Assembly: GCA_016930795.1 (NCBI GenBank)
Contig: JAFGFY010000036.1
Coordinates: 1-33,129 of the forward strand
Length of the DNA stretch: 33,129 nucleotides
Direction: 5' to 3'
From: Deltaproteobacteria bacterium
Lineage (GTDB): Bacteria; Desulfobacterota; DSM-4660; Desulfatiglandales; HGW-15
Part shown: piece after piece, positions 25,095 through 33,129 of the stretch
Layout: each line of letters begins with the position of its first letter
Position numbering within the stretch: the stretch's first letter is position 1
Program-made: the position numbers and the translations under genes
Notes under the pieces: model-generated
Databases searched by the model: none
What the model was told of the DNA's origin: nothing
The model's input: the letters and a program-made list of their open reading frames with translations, nothing else

Positions 25095-25173
25095 TGGCGG
25101 GGACGACGAGACTCGAACTCGCGACCTCCTGCGTGACAGGCAGGCGTTCTAACCAAAGCTGAACTACGCCCCC
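25095..25173 (-). tRNA. tRNA-Asp (GTC)
   Basis: The minus strand reads GGGGGCGTAGTTCAG...CCTGCCTGTCACGCAGG...TTCGAGT...CGTCCCCGCCA. All four arms fold: a seven-pair acceptor with one G-T, an anticodon stem CCTGC/GCAGG with loop CTGTCAC (anticodon GTC), and a T arm GCGAG/CTCGT. The D loop is rather long (11 bases). CCA is encoded. Confidence 0.95.
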
Positions 25174-25193
25174 GTGTTTGGCGTAAAATTTCA

Positions 25194-25272
25194 TGGTGGG
25201 CGGAATCCCGCTTTGAGCGGGACGACCACCCTCCCGCCTCGTTTAGCGGGATGCTCTCCCGTCCTTTAGCTA
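25194..25272 (-). pseudogene. tRNA-Val-like remnant with both arms replaced by palindromes
   Basis: It begins with the 3' end of tRNA-Val (TGGTGGGCGGAA on the plus strand). Where the T arm should be there is TCCCGCTTTGAGCGGGA. CGACC follows as in the tRNA. Where the anticodon arm should be there is TCCCGCCTCGTTTAGCGGGA. Then TGCTCTCCC and AGCTA match the D-arm side of tRNA-Val. The 5' acceptor strand does not match. No usable anticodon remains. Confidence 0.65.
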
Positions 25273-25297
25273 ACCTCAATCACCCCAGTTAGTATAA

Positions 25298-25373
25298 TGG
25301 TGGGCGGAACAGGGCTTGAACCTGCGACCCCCGGCTTGTAAGGCCGATGCTCTCCCAACTGAGCTACCCGCCC
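25298..25373 (-). tRNA. tRNA-Val (TAC)
   Basis: The minus strand reads GGGCGGGTAGCTCAGTTGG...TCGGCCTTACAAGCCGG...TTCAAGC...CCGCCCACCA. 76 bases with encoded CCA; acceptor GGGCGGG/TCCGCCC (G-T tolerated), anticodon loop CTTACAA with anticodon TAC, T arm GCAGG/CCTGT. Confidence 0.95.
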
Positions 25374-25388
25374 GAACATATCCTTAAG

Positions 25389-25437
25389 TGATGGGCGGAA
25401 CAGCGACGGGATGTCCTCCCAACTGAGCTACCCGTTC
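25389..25437 (-). pseudogene. tRNA-Val remnant lacking T and anticodon arms
   Basis: On the plus strand TGATGGGCGGAACAG matches the 3' end of tRNA-Val in 14 of 15 bases, and the next tRNA-like block, ending CCTCCCAACTGAGCTACCCG, matches its D-arm side almost completely. Between them only CGACGGG is left, so the T and anticodon arms are deleted. It lies directly upstream of the intact tRNA-Val. Confidence 0.7.
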
Positions 25438-25474
25438 CAAAGGGAATGAAATTTAACCTTAAAAAGACATTTTG

Positions 25475-27937
25475 TCAAGAAACTAATTGTGCAGTTTCTT
25501 CAGGTATGGATGACTTGCTTTTCTTGATTGATTCAATGCAGAAAGGTTCACACTCCTCTTCAGGCGCAAAGAGTTTCTCTCCCTCTTCTAAGACCAGGGC
25601 TTCCTTGAGAACCGAATCCATATGATCGACCAGGACAAGCTCAACTTTCTTAAGGATCTTTTTCGGAATATCCTCTATGTCCTTTTTGTTCTCCATCGGA
25701 ATGAGAACTTTGGTCACTTCTCCCCGGTGGGCGGCCAGGATCTTTTCTTTCAACCCGCCTATTGGAAGCACTCTCCCCCTCAAAGTGATTTCACCGGTCA
25801 TGGCAATATCATGCCTTACCGGTCTCCTTGTGAGTGCAGACACAATCGACGTGGCGAGGGTAATGCCTGCGGAAGGACCGTCTTTCGGTATAGCTCCTTC
25901 CGGCACATGGATATGGATGTCAACCTTCTCATAGAAATCGTCGGGGATTCCAAGGTGTCTTGTTCTCGATCTCACGTAACTGAGCCCCGCTTGTGCCGAT
26001 TCTTGCATCACGTCACCCAATTTGCCCGTCAGCACCAAGTTTCCTTTACCAGGCATGACAACCGCCTCTGTCTGGAGAAGCTCTCCTCCCACGTCAGTCC
26101 ATGCCAAGCCTGTGGTCAGCCCGACTTCATCCTTTTCCTCCGCATGCCCGAAACGGAATTTCGGCACTCCTAAGTATTTATCTAGGGAAGTAGCGCCAAT
26201 CCTGACCTTTGTGTCCTTTCCCTCCTTGACCACGGTCCTGGCCACTTTTCGACAGATAGAAGATATTTCCCGTTCCAGGTTCCGGACACCCGATTCTTTC
26301 GTGTACTGTCTTATAATACCCAAAATAGCCTGATCCGACAAATCTAAGTTTCCTGTGTCAAGCCCGTTTGCCTCGAACTGTTTTTTCACTAGAAACTGCT
26401 TCGCGATGCTCAGTTTCTCGACTTCCGTATAGCCGGGCAGTCTGATAATCTCCATTCTGTCCTGCAAAGGAAGAGGAATACTGTGGAGGGTGTTAGCTGT
26501 CGTAATAAACAGGATCTCTGATAAATCGTAGTCCAGATCAAGATAGTGATCATTAAACGCGAAGTTCTGCTCCGGGTCCAGTACCTCCAGTAAGGCTGCC
26601 GATGGATCACCTCGAAAATCCGTGCTCATTTTATCCACTTCGTCCAGACAGAACACTGGATTGTTTGATTTCGCCTTTTTCAGGTATTGAATGATCTTAC
26701 CTGGCAAGGCACCGATATAGGTCCTCCTGTGACCCCTTATTTCAGCCTCATCCCTGACGCCACCTAAAGAGAGGCGCACAAAATTGCGCCCCGTGGCTCT
26801 TGCCACAGACTTCGCCAGAGAGGTCTTGCCCACACCTGGAGGCCCAACAAAACAAAGGATCGGGCCTTTAATTTTCTTTGTGAGAGTCTGTACAGCCAGA
26901 TATTCCAATATCCTCAATTTCGGCTTCTCAAGGCCATAGTGATCTTCGTTGAGGACAGCTTCGGCCTCTTCGATATCCATCTTATCTTTGGTCCGTTCAC
27001 GCCAAGGAAGAGTGAGAATCCAATCGATATAATTACGAACGACGCTGGCCTCAGCAGACATGGGGGACATCATTTTGAGCTTTTTATACTCTTGCCAAAC
27101 CCTCCCATGAGCCTCCTTAGACAGTCTCTTCCTCTTGATCTTTTTTTCAAGCTCATCCAGTTCCGCTTTGAAATCATCCTTTGTCCCCATCTCCTTCTGG
27201 ATAGCCCGCATCTGTTCATTGAGATAATAATCCTTCTGAGTCTTTTCCATCTGTCTCTTGACGCGAGTCTTCAGACGGCTTTCCACGGTAAGGATGTGGA
27301 TTTCAACCCGAAGCTTCTCAAAGAGCTTTTCCAATCTCCTATCCACGTTCTCCGCTTCTAGAAGCTCTTGTTTATCACTTACCTTTAATGTGAGATGGGC
27401 AGCAATAGTGTCGGCCAGGCGGGACGGATCTTCAATGGAGGAAACCGTTGCGACAAGATCCTTTCCGATTTTATCGCTGAGTTTCGCGTATTCCTGAAAG
27501 CCATCATTCACCGTTCTCATTAAGGCCTTGGTTTCAAGACCCACCTCACTCTGGATGGGGAGTTTCTCCACCTCAACCGTAAAAAAGGGCTGGTCATCTA
27601 GAAAGCTCTTTATAACGGCCCTCTGCTTTCCTTCAATAAGGGCCTTGACCGTTCCGTCAGGCAACCTTAGCAACTGGAGAACGGTTCCCAAAGTGCCGAA
27701 CAGATATATATCTTTCTCTGATGGATTATCTATCTTCGCGTCCTTTTGCGAGGAGAGAAAGATCTCCTTTTCTTGAGACATGACATACTCAAGGGCCTTG
27801 ATTGATTTCTCCCGGCCTACAAAGAGAGGGACCACCATATTGGGGAAAACCACCACATCCCTCAGGGGCAACAAGGGATATATGAGATTCTCGTCTCCAG
27901 ATCCTTGTGGCAAATCTTTTTTTGTCATATTGAACAT
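25475..27937 (-). CDS. lon: ATP-dependent protease Lon
   Basis: An 820-residue cytoplasmic AAA+ protease that degrades damaged proteins and unstable regulators. It has an N-terminal substrate-binding domain (about 18-215, [20 protein letters not shown]), a coiled helical region, Walker A GPPGVGKT (365-372), Walker [10 protein letters not shown], and the protease domain with Ser689 ([10 protein letters not shown]) and Lys732 (GGLKEKI), the usual Ser-Lys dyad. The tail after about 770 is slightly longer and rich in Glu and Ser. The ATG lies three bases after the clpX stop, so translation is probably coupled; an ATG three codons in is the alternative. Confidence 0.97.
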   Translation of the reverse strand: MFNMTKKDLPQGSGDENLIYPLLPLRDVVVFPNMVVPLFVGREKSIKALEYVMSQEKEIFLSSQKDAKIDNPSEKDIYLFGTLGTVLQLLRLPDGTVKALIEGKQRAVIKSFLDDQPFFTVEVEKLPIQSEVGLETKALMRTVNDGFQEYAKLSDKIGKDLVATVSSIEDPSRLADTIAAHLTLKVSDKQELLEAENVDRRLEKLFEKLRVEIHILTVESRLKTRVKRQMEKTQKDYYLNEQMRAIQKEMGTKDDFKAELDELEKKIKRKRLSKEAHGRVWQEYKKLKMMSPMSAEASVVRNYIDWILTLPWRERTKDKMDIEEAEAVLNEDHYGLEKPKLRILEYLAVQTLTKKIKGPILCFVGPPGVGKTSLAKSVARATGRNFVRLSLGGVRDEAEIRGHRRTYIGALPGKIIQYLKKAKSNNPVFCLDEVDKMSTDFRGDPSAALLEVLDPEQNFAFNDHYLDLDYDLSEILFITTANTLHSIPLPLQDRMEIIRLPGYTEVEKLSIAKQFLVKKQFEANGLDTGNLDLSDQAILGIIRQYTKESGVRNLEREISSICRKVARTVVKEGKDTKVRIGATSLDKYLGVPKFRFGHAEEKDEVGLTTGLAWTDVGGELLQTEAVVMPGKGNLVLTGKLGDVMQESAQAGLSYVRSRTRHLGIPDDFYEKVDIHIHVPEGAIPKDGPSAGITLATSIVSALTRRPVRHDIAMTGEITLRGRVLPIGGLKEKILAAHRGEVTKVLIPMENKKDIEDIPKKILKKVELVLVDHMDSVLKEALVLEEGEKLFAPEEECEPFCIESIKKSKSSIPEETAQLVS

Positions 27938-27940
27938 AGC

Positions 27941-29191
27941 CTATGCATACTCCGCCTGGTTTTCGAAGAGTAATAAAGGAGATTCATTACTTACGATGAC
28001 TTCCTCACCAATAACACATTCCCGCACATTTGGCATACTTGGCAAATCATACATGATATCCAGCATAACGGATTCCAGGATCGCCCGAAGGCCTCGCGCG
28101 CCGGATTTGCGCTTGACCGCGTCTTTAGCCACGGCCAGAAGGGCCTCATCCGTGAACTTGAGTTCGACATCCTCCAGTTCAAAGAGTTTCTTGTACTGCT
28201 TCACTAGGGCGTTTTTGGGCTCAGTGAGTATTCTCACAAGGGCGTCCATGCTCAGATCCTCAAGTGTTGCAAGTATCGGTATTCTGCCAATAAACTCAGG
28301 AATGAGACCGAATTTTATCAGATCTTCAGGTTGTACGAGAGACATGATGGCATTCTTTTCTTCCTTCTCAGCTCCATGAACATCGGCTTCAAAACCCATT
28401 GACTTGCTTCCGATACGACTCTTGATAATCTTGTCTAGGCCGTTAAAGGTCCCACCGCAGATGAAAAGGATATTGTTTGTATTCACCTTGACAAAGTCCT
28501 GCTGAGGATGTTTCCGCCCTCCCTTGGGTGGAACACTGGCCATGGTCCCTTCAATGATCTTCAAAAGAGCCTGCTGAACACCTTCCCCCGACACATCCCG
28601 GGTGATGGAGGGGCTGTCGGATTTTCGCGCGATTTTATCAATCTCATCTATGTAGACAATACCCTTGCAGGCGGAATCCACATCATAGTCTGCCATCTGA
28701 ACCAAGTTCAAGATGATGTTCTCCACATCCTCTCCAACATACCCTGCCTCGGTCAGTGTCGTGGCATCGGCTATAGTAAAAGGAACGTTGAGAATCCTTG
28801 CTAGAGTCTGAGCCATAAGGGTCTTACCCGACCCCGTGGGACCAATCAAAAGAATGTTACTTTTTTGGATCTCCACGCCCTCCATATCAACCTTTGAACC
28901 AATGCGTTTGTAGTGATTATGGACGGCCACAGAGAGTATCCTCTTTGGTCTTTCTTGCTCTATGACGTATTCATCCAGCAAGGCCTTTATCTCATACGGC
29001 TTTGGTAACGATTCAGATCTCCCTTTCTCGGTCTCTGCCCCGTACTCCTCAGCAATTATTTCATTACAGAGTTGTATGCACTCATCACATATATATACGG
29101 AGGGTCCCGCTATCAGTTTTTTCACTTCATCTTGGCTTTTTCCGCAAAATGAACATAGCAGATCGTCGTTGACATCACCCTTTCTTTGCAT
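27941..29191 (-). CDS. clpX: ATP-dependent Clp protease, ATPase subunit ClpX
   Basis: A 416-residue unfoldase that feeds substrates to ClpP. An N-terminal zinc finger has Cys13, Cys16, Cys35 and Cys38 (CSFC...CDEC). Walker A is GPTGSGKT (117-124), Walker [12 protein letters not shown], followed by [29 protein letters not shown] containing the FxGxF-type region, and the sensor-2 [10 protein letters not shown]. It starts immediately after the clpP stop and ends three bases before lon. Confidence 0.97.
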   Translation of the reverse strand: MQRKGDVNDDLLCSFCGKSQDEVKKLIAGPSVYICDECIQLCNEIIAEEYGAETEKGRSESLPKPYEIKALLDEYVIEQERPKRILSVAVHNHYKRIGSKVDMEGVEIQKSNILLIGPTGSGKTLMAQTLARILNVPFTIADATTLTEAGYVGEDVENIILNLVQMADYDVDSACKGIVYIDEIDKIARKSDSPSITRDVSGEGVQQALLKIIEGTMASVPPKGGRKHPQQDFVKVNTNNILFICGGTFNGLDKIIKSRIGSKSMGFEADVHGAEKEEKNAIMSLVQPEDLIKFGLIPEFIGRIPILATLEDLSMDALVRILTEPKNALVKQYKKLFELEDVELKFTDEALLAVAKDAVKRKSGARGLRAILESVMLDIMYDLPSMPNVRECVIGEEVIVSNESPLLLFENQAEYA

Positions 29192-29806
29192 TTAGTCTTT
29201 CCCCTTTTTCTCTGATTCACGATTGATTTCTCGCTTCTTGATGATCCTATCCACAATCCCGTATTTCAGCGCCTCCTCACCGCTCATGAAGAAGTCGCGC
29301 TCCGTATCCTGGCGGATCTTCTTTAGAGGCTGACCGGTATGCTCCACGAGGATTTGATGAATAGTCTCCTTGATTTTGAGTATTTCTTTAGCCTGAATAT
29401 CGATGTCCGTGGCCTGACCCTGAACACCGCCTATGGGTTGATGAATCATGATGCGGGAATGTGGTAGTGCATAGCGTTTCCCTTTCGCGCCGGCCGCGAG
29501 AAGCAGTGCCCCCATGCTCGCGCATTGGCCCATGCAAATCGTGGCCACATCGGGTTTAATGTACTGCATGGTATCGTATATGGCCAACCCCGCGGTCACA
29601 GAGCCTCCGGGAGAATTGATGTAAACATTTACTTCTTTATCAGGATCTTCAGATTCGAGAAAAAGAAGCTGGGCTATGATCGTGTTAGCCATGTCATCAT
29701 GTATTGTGTCCCCAAGAAAGATGATGCGGTCTTTCAACAGGCGGGAATATATATCATAGGCACGCTCTCCCCGGGCTGACTGTTCAACTACAATTGGTAT
29801 TAGCAT
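29192..29806 (-). CDS. clpP: ATP-dependent Clp protease, proteolytic subunit ClpP
   Basis: A 204-residue serine protease that forms the 14-mer chamber served by ClpX. The triad is Ser97 ([11 protein letters not shown]), His122 ([10 protein letters not shown]) and Asp171 ([10 protein letters not shown]). [16 protein letters not shown] is also present. GAGGA precedes the ATG by nine bases. It lies 77 bases after tig. Confidence 0.97.
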   Translation of the reverse strand: MLIPIVVEQSARGERAYDIYSRLLKDRIIFLGDTIHDDMANTIIAQLLFLESEDPDKEVNVYINSPGGSVTAGLAIYDTMQYIKPDVATICMGQCASMGALLLAAGAKGKRYALPHSRIMIHQPIGGVQGQATDIDIQAKEILKIKETIHQILVEHTGQPLKKIRQDTERDFFMSGEEALKYGIVDRIIKKREINRESEKKGKD

Positions 29807-29883
29807 TGTGTGTTATCCTCTTCCACATTCTACACCGAACAAACGGATATTTCATTATCGACCGGACAGTAAGCGTTCTTTTA

Positions 29884-31206
29884 TCATTTCTCCTGTTTGG
29901 GCTTGCCCGTTTCAACCTTTTTCATATCAATAATCTTAGCATTCTCGACCAGATAATTCAAGGTCTTTTCCTCCAAGAGCTTCACTCTAAACGACCCAAT
30001 AAGGTTGTTGGCTTCATAATATTTTCGAATAATTTCAGGTTGTTGTCCGATGCTCATTGAAATCTCTTCGAAGCCTTCAGACAACTCTGCCTCATCAATG
30101 GTGAGGTCGTCTTTTCTTGCTATTTTTTCCAGGATCAGCATCTCTTTAATCCTCTTCTTCGAAGCCGGTGTTAGGTCTCCTCTCAGCTTTCCTTCGTCTA
30201 ACCCGACCCTCTCCAAAGTGGACCCGGATCTTAAAAGGTTCTGTTTGATTCGCTCGATTCCATTATCGAGTTCCGATTCCACAAGGCTTTCCGGCAGCTC
30301 AATATCCACGCCTTCCGATATCTTGTCAATCAATCTTCTCTTGAGTTCCCGCTCTATCCGGTTCTCTTCCTGAGACTGAAGGTTGTCCTTGATTTTCCTC
30401 TTGAGCTCATCGAGACTCTCGAAATCCGCCCCAACGTCTTTGGCAAAGCCGTCATCCAAATCAGGAAGATTCATCTCTTGAATATCCTCCACCTTAACCT
30501 CAAAACGAACGCTCTTCCCTGCCAATTTAGGTTGAGAGTGATCCTCTTCAAAATCCACTTTGACCTTAGAATTGTCTCCTTTCTTAAGGCCAATTAACGC
30601 CTTCTCAAAATCCCTATGAAAATGATGTGACCCAACCTGTATCAGGATGTTTGATCCCTCAACTCCTTCCAGGGGCATATCATCTTCAAACCCCCTATAT
30701 TCAATAACCGCGTAATCATTTTCCTTTATGCCACGATCTTCGGTGATGGATGTTAATGTGCCCCGGCTTTTTCTTATTTCCTCAAGTTGTTTGTCCACAT
30801 CTTCATCACTGACAGAGCAGATCTCTTTTTCTACCTCCAGGCCGATGTAGTTGTCTATATCAAACTCAGGTCTGACTTCCATCACAGCAGAATAACTGAA
30901 ATTCTGCCCGGCTTTTAGCATACTGTTTTCAAAAATCGGCGCATTCAGGGGAACAATATTGGTCTCTTCAACGGCCTTCAAAAAGGTCTCATTGATTAGT
31001 CTTCTTGCCACATCTTCCATCACTCGATCACCAAACTGCCTCTCAAGAAGCGATCGAGGGGCCTTGCCCGGCCTAAATCCAGGCAGTTTGACTTCCTTTT
31101 TCAAGGCTCTATAGGCCTCGTCTATTTTCTTGACCACTTCTTCCGCCTCTATTTCAATTTCCATTTTTTTCTTCACAGGGCTAAGATCTTCCAGATTGGT
31201 CTTCAT
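29884..31206 (-). CDS. tig: Trigger factor (ribosome-associated chaperone)
   Basis: A 440-residue chaperone and prolyl isomerase. The ribosome-binding domain carries GFRPGKAPRSLLERQFG (43-59). The FKBP-type domain follows (about 160-245: YRGFEDDMPLEGVEGSNILI, GLKKGDNSKVKVDF), and the helical chaperone arms fill the rest. It meets nascent chains at the ribosome exit. AGGAG lies five bases before the ATG. It is first in tig-clpP-clpX-lon, an order shared by many proteobacteria. Charged residues dominate the C-terminal helices, as usual. Confidence 0.96.
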   Translation of the reverse strand: MKTNLEDLSPVKKKMEIEIEAEEVVKKIDEAYRALKKEVKLPGFRPGKAPRSLLERQFGDRVMEDVARRLINETFLKAVEETNIVPLNAPIFENSMLKAGQNFSYSAVMEVRPEFDIDNYIGLEVEKEICSVSDEDVDKQLEEIRKSRGTLTSITEDRGIKENDYAVIEYRGFEDDMPLEGVEGSNILIQVGSHHFHRDFEKALIGLKKGDNSKVKVDFEEDHSQPKLAGKSVRFEVKVEDIQEMNLPDLDDGFAKDVGADFESLDELKRKIKDNLQSQEENRIERELKRRLIDKISEGVDIELPESLVESELDNGIERIKQNLLRSGSTLERVGLDEGKLRGDLTPASKKRIKEMLILEKIARKDDLTIDEAELSEGFEEISMSIGQQPEIIRKYYEANNLIGSFRVKLLEEKTLNYLVENAKIIDMKKVETGKPKQEK

Positions 31207-31788
31207 CCTCTCTCCTATTCATCGACAAAGCAGTATGGGGTATTCCGAGGGCGGAAAAGGCAAAGTACATTGCCGTCGATCATATCAAAACATTTCGCAG
31301 AAAAATAACTATTATTCATCCTATTTCAAGTCATCCCAAACAGAATTCTAGAAATATCTCAAAAGGAAACCGTTTCGGACATCTCCTCATTGAGGATAGC
31401 ATCTTGATGAGAAGTTCAAGGCTGTAAAAACACAAACAATAATATCCATATCAAAGCGGACCATTATAATCAATTGAAGATTCCCCGCGGCAAGCCGCGG
31501 GGAATCTTCCAAATGTAAGAATCTTTCTATTATTGTAATTCGCTCGCTAATCACGCTGCCCCGGTGAGCGGGATTTCCACTTCGCTCCAACAAGCCTACG
31601 GGGAATGCGCTCCCTGTGCATTTTCAATTACCGGGGCTTCAACGTGCTTAACAATCGGTTAGAATATGCGTTGGCAATTAAACATCAGCCCCATTCGGTT
31701 TGTAGAATGACGATGCGGGAAGGGGAGCCAGACCTCCATCGGAGGATAGAACAGTGTGGACGATATCACAGGGTTGCACAAAACAATC
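31207..31788. other. Gene-free region with REP-like elements
   Basis: The 582 bases upstream of tig contain a perfect 16-pair hairpin (31476-31509) and, near 31590-31611, GCCTACGGGGAATGC, which looks like half of another unit of the same family in reverse. Short open frames on both strands have no ribosome-binding site or recognisable product. A promoter for tig must lie here, but no -35/-10 pair stands out. Confidence 0.5.
31476..31509. repeat. Perfect REP-like hairpin
   Basis: GAAGATTCCCCGCGGC pairs with GCCGCGGGGAATCTTC over a two-base loop (AA), a 16-pair perfect stem. Similar ATTCCCCGC...GCGGGGAAT units are frequent between genes in related genomes, often linked to REP-associated transposases; none is in the window. 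Confidence 0.7.
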
Positions 31789-32085
31789 TCATTCCCTGCC
31801 TCGTTCTTTAACTAATTCAATAAACGCCTCGAGATTTTCTTCGGAACCAAAAACCTCTTGATATAATTTCTCGCTCCAAAGAGTAAGTCCCAATTCAAAT
31901 ACTTCATGAATTAACCTGTCCGCGTTTTCTGCACCTTGCAGTCTTGCGGCTTGGTAAAGAAAGTCTTTTGGAACCTCAATAGGGTACAATGCTGCGGAAG
32001 AATCACCCTCGGGTTTCAGATACTCCTGAATACTCTTGAGGATTCTGAGATTCACATATTTACTTCTATACTCTTCCTCATCCAT
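31789..32085 (-). CDS. Small acidic protein, unknown function
   Basis: A 98-residue protein I do not recognise. It is acidic and mostly helical by composition: MDEEEYRSKYVNLRILKSIQ, a short loop with PEGDSSAALYPIEVP, then FLYQAARLQGAENADRLIHEVFELGLTLW and EENLEAFIELVKERGRE. No membrane segment, signal or metal-binding motif is seen. The ATG at 32085 is chosen; an in-frame TTG at 32097 is possible and neither has a strong ribosome-binding site. Its pattern could fit a small DNA-binding or antitoxin-like protein, but no toxin partner lies next to it. Confidence 0.55.
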   Translation of the reverse strand: MDEEEYRSKYVNLRILKSIQEYLKPEGDSSAALYPIEVPKDFLYQAARLQGAENADRLIHEVFELGLTLWSEKLYQEVFGSEENLEAFIELVKERGRE

Positions 32086-32241
32086 ATTCTTTACCAACTA
32101 TCTAATAATGATGATAGTATGGAACACCCGGCAAGTCAACAAGAAGCTTAATATCTCATCTGTTGAAATACCGGGCATACTATCCACTACCCCTCTCACA
32201 CTCTTTGATGATAAAGCGCTGATATCCGGGGCAAGGGGTCT

Positions 32242-32874
32242 TTAGAGGGTATTACTGACAATTAGAGAGGATTGCGTCTTGTAGGTTTCGTAGTAGGCGA
32301 AGACTTTTTCTATATAGAGTTGGGTGGCCTCGAAAGGGGGAACGCCTTTGTACTGCCTTACTCTCTTGCTTCCCGCGTTATAGGCTGCGAGGGCAAGTCT
32401 TTCATCCCCATTGAACTGATTAAGGAGTGTTCTGAAATAAGCGACACCGGCACGTATATTGTTTTTCGGATCAAAGGCGTCTTCTACTCCATAGGATTTG
32501 GCGGTCAGGGGCATCAACTGCATCAGGCCCTTTGCCCCCTTCTTGGAAATTGCTCTAGGATTGTAACTGGATTCAACCATAATAATAGCTTTTACCAGGG
32601 CTGGATCGATCTCGTGACGATAGGCTACTTCATCGATAATCGGATGGAATAATTCATCCTTCTTCTTGGGAATAATTGATGATGCAAAGTTTACCCCTTT
32701 AGCTCCGGTTTTTCCCACAATTGGAGCAGAAGTGACTCCCTCCTGAACAACAATGGATTTCGTATCTGCGCTCCGGATTAGCCCTTGTCTTTCAGGACTG
32801 AAATCAGATTGTATATATGAAATGATCACGCCGAGTAATATCCATAGCGCTAGCTTTCTCTTAGAATGGTTCAT
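32242..32874 (-). CDS. Membrane-anchored lytic transglycosylase (SLT domain)
   Basis: A 210-residue peptidoglycan-cleaving enzyme. The N-terminus is a signal anchor (LALWILLGVIISYIQS, about 8-23), followed by a linker to about residue 70. The SLT domain spans about 75-195 with catalytic Glu101 in IIMVESSYNPRAIS, then KKGAKGLMQLMPLTAKSYGV, DPKNNIRAGVAYFRTLL and LALAAYNAGSKRV, all hallmarks of family 1. It cuts between MurNAc and GlcNAc to form 1,6-anhydro ends. AAGGAG lies nine bases before the ATG and a promoter is seen about 90 bases upstream. Confidence 0.92.
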   Translation of the reverse strand: MNHSKRKLALWILLGVIISYIQSDFSPERQGLIRSADTKSIVVQEGVTSAPIVGKTGAKGVNFASSIIPKKKDELFHPIIDEVAYRHEIDPALVKAIIMVESSYNPRAISKKGAKGLMQLMPLTAKSYGVEDAFDPKNNIRAGVAYFRTLLNQFNGDERLALAAYNAGSKRVRQYKGVPPFEATQLYIEKVFAYYETYKTQSSLIVSNTL

Positions 32875-32962
32875 AACTTATGACTCCTTTTACTTACACC
32901 TTCCACAATTCCACCGGCAAAAACATATCTATGTTCTGGGAAGGATGAATTTAAAACCTACT

Positions 32963-32990
32963 ATTCTATATATTCAGGAACAAATGTAAA
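32963..32990 (-). promoter_or_regulatory. Promoter for the lytic transglycosylase gene
   Basis: On the minus strand TTTACA (32985-32990) is followed after 16 bases by TAGAAT (32963-32968), about 90 bases before the start codon. One mismatch in each box. Confidence 0.45.
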
Positions 32991-33104
32991 GGTTTAAATA
33001 TGAATTTATCCCCAAAACAAGGCTAATTCGACACGTCAGTGCTTTTTGAACTGAAGCCCCAATTTGTCAGCTAAATACTATGGATTGCGCAACATGTCAA
33101 CAAG

Positions 33105-33124
33105 AATCGCAATATATTGCGATT
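33105..33124. repeat. Perfect 20-base palindrome
   Basis: AATCGCAATATATTGCGATT equals its own reverse complement. On the plus strand TTG follows, so it could be a weak hairpin, but a spacer-free palindrome of this size fits a repressor operator better. The gene it serves would lie beyond the window edge. Confidence 0.6.
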
Positions 33125-33129
33125 TTGTA

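Noticed and set aside
25042-25194. N-terminal extension of the GIY-YIG protein
   Set aside because: The added residues come from translating tRNA-Asp; the domain itself starts at the ATG at 25041.
25085-25279. Open frame encoding a His/Arg/Ser-rich peptide (ESRRPRQ-type ending)
   Set aside because: It is an antisense/sense reading through tRNA-Asp and the Val-like remnant; such peptides are common artefacts of tRNA genes.
24680-25437. CRISPR array
   Set aside because: The repeated units are tRNA pieces and hairpins of unequal length and spacing; no regular repeat-spacer pattern exists and no cas gene is present anywhere in the window.
25455-25477. Possible terminator after lon (GACA-AAA-TGTC then five T on the minus strand)
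   Set aside because: The stem has only four pairs, too weak to call.
31605-31811. 68-codon open frame in the REP-rich region
   Set aside because: No ribosome-binding site, overlaps the end of the small acidic protein gene on the other strand, and shows no recognisable transposase or reverse-transcriptase motif.

Overview
The window looks like a chromosomal segment of a Gram-negative anaerobe, most likely Desulfobacterota (the former Deltaproteobacteria). This is an inference from gene content and style: an outer-membrane lipid-transport locus (mlaC, an RND permease, mlaA with an acidic Asp-Glu-Phe linker), a tig-clpP-clpX-lon run, glutamine-dependent NadE, an Arg-rich ERR/DRR small protein, and several families of short REP-like palindromes. 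Base composition is moderate. Most of the window is housekeeping sequence. The interest lies in the regulatory sites, the repeats and a few odd gene versions.

Layout. 1-3.7 kb: a REP-like palindrome, a small Arg-rich protein of unknown function, a carboxymuconolactone-decarboxylase-family protein, a long imperfect inverted duplication, and a soluble three-PAS histidine kinase without a partner regulator. 3.9-7.95 kb (minus): mlaC, an RND/MMPL permease and mlaA, probably one transcript for lipid traffic between the inner and outer membranes; the permease and the lipoprotein carry the same acidic repeat. 8.3-12.6 kb (minus): ftsH-folP-coaX-ldcA, tightly packed, three of the four genes starting with TTG. 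12.9-18.9 kb (plus): an iron-type alcohol dehydrogenase, a KdnA-like sugar aminotransferase overlapping nadE by one base, then ilvD and the decayed tail of an amino-acid-kinase-fold gene.

19.1-23.0 kb (plus): a BlaI-type repressor, a BlaR1-type M56 metalloprotease fused to a C-terminal TonB domain, and a separate small TonB-like protein. Two near-identical promoter/operator units lie before the repressor and before the small TonB gene, with TTGACA, a GATTACA-N2-TGTAATC palindrome and the -10 box in the same register. They define a local regulon. No beta-lactamase is present, so this looks like a general envelope-stress or ligand-sensing circuit.

23.2-25.4 kb: a HAD phosphatase, a gamma-carbonic-anhydrase-like protein in which Asn replaces an expected metal-binding His, and a cluster of tRNA-Asp(GTC), tRNA-Val(TAC), three tRNA remnants and a small GIY-YIG protein gene lying between tRNA-Asp and a copy of its 3' end. 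25.5-31.2 kb (minus): tig-clpP-clpX-lon, the protein-quality-control block. 31.2-33.1 kb: a REP-like hairpin region, a small protein of unknown function, a membrane-anchored lytic transglycosylase and a perfect 20-bp palindrome at the edge.
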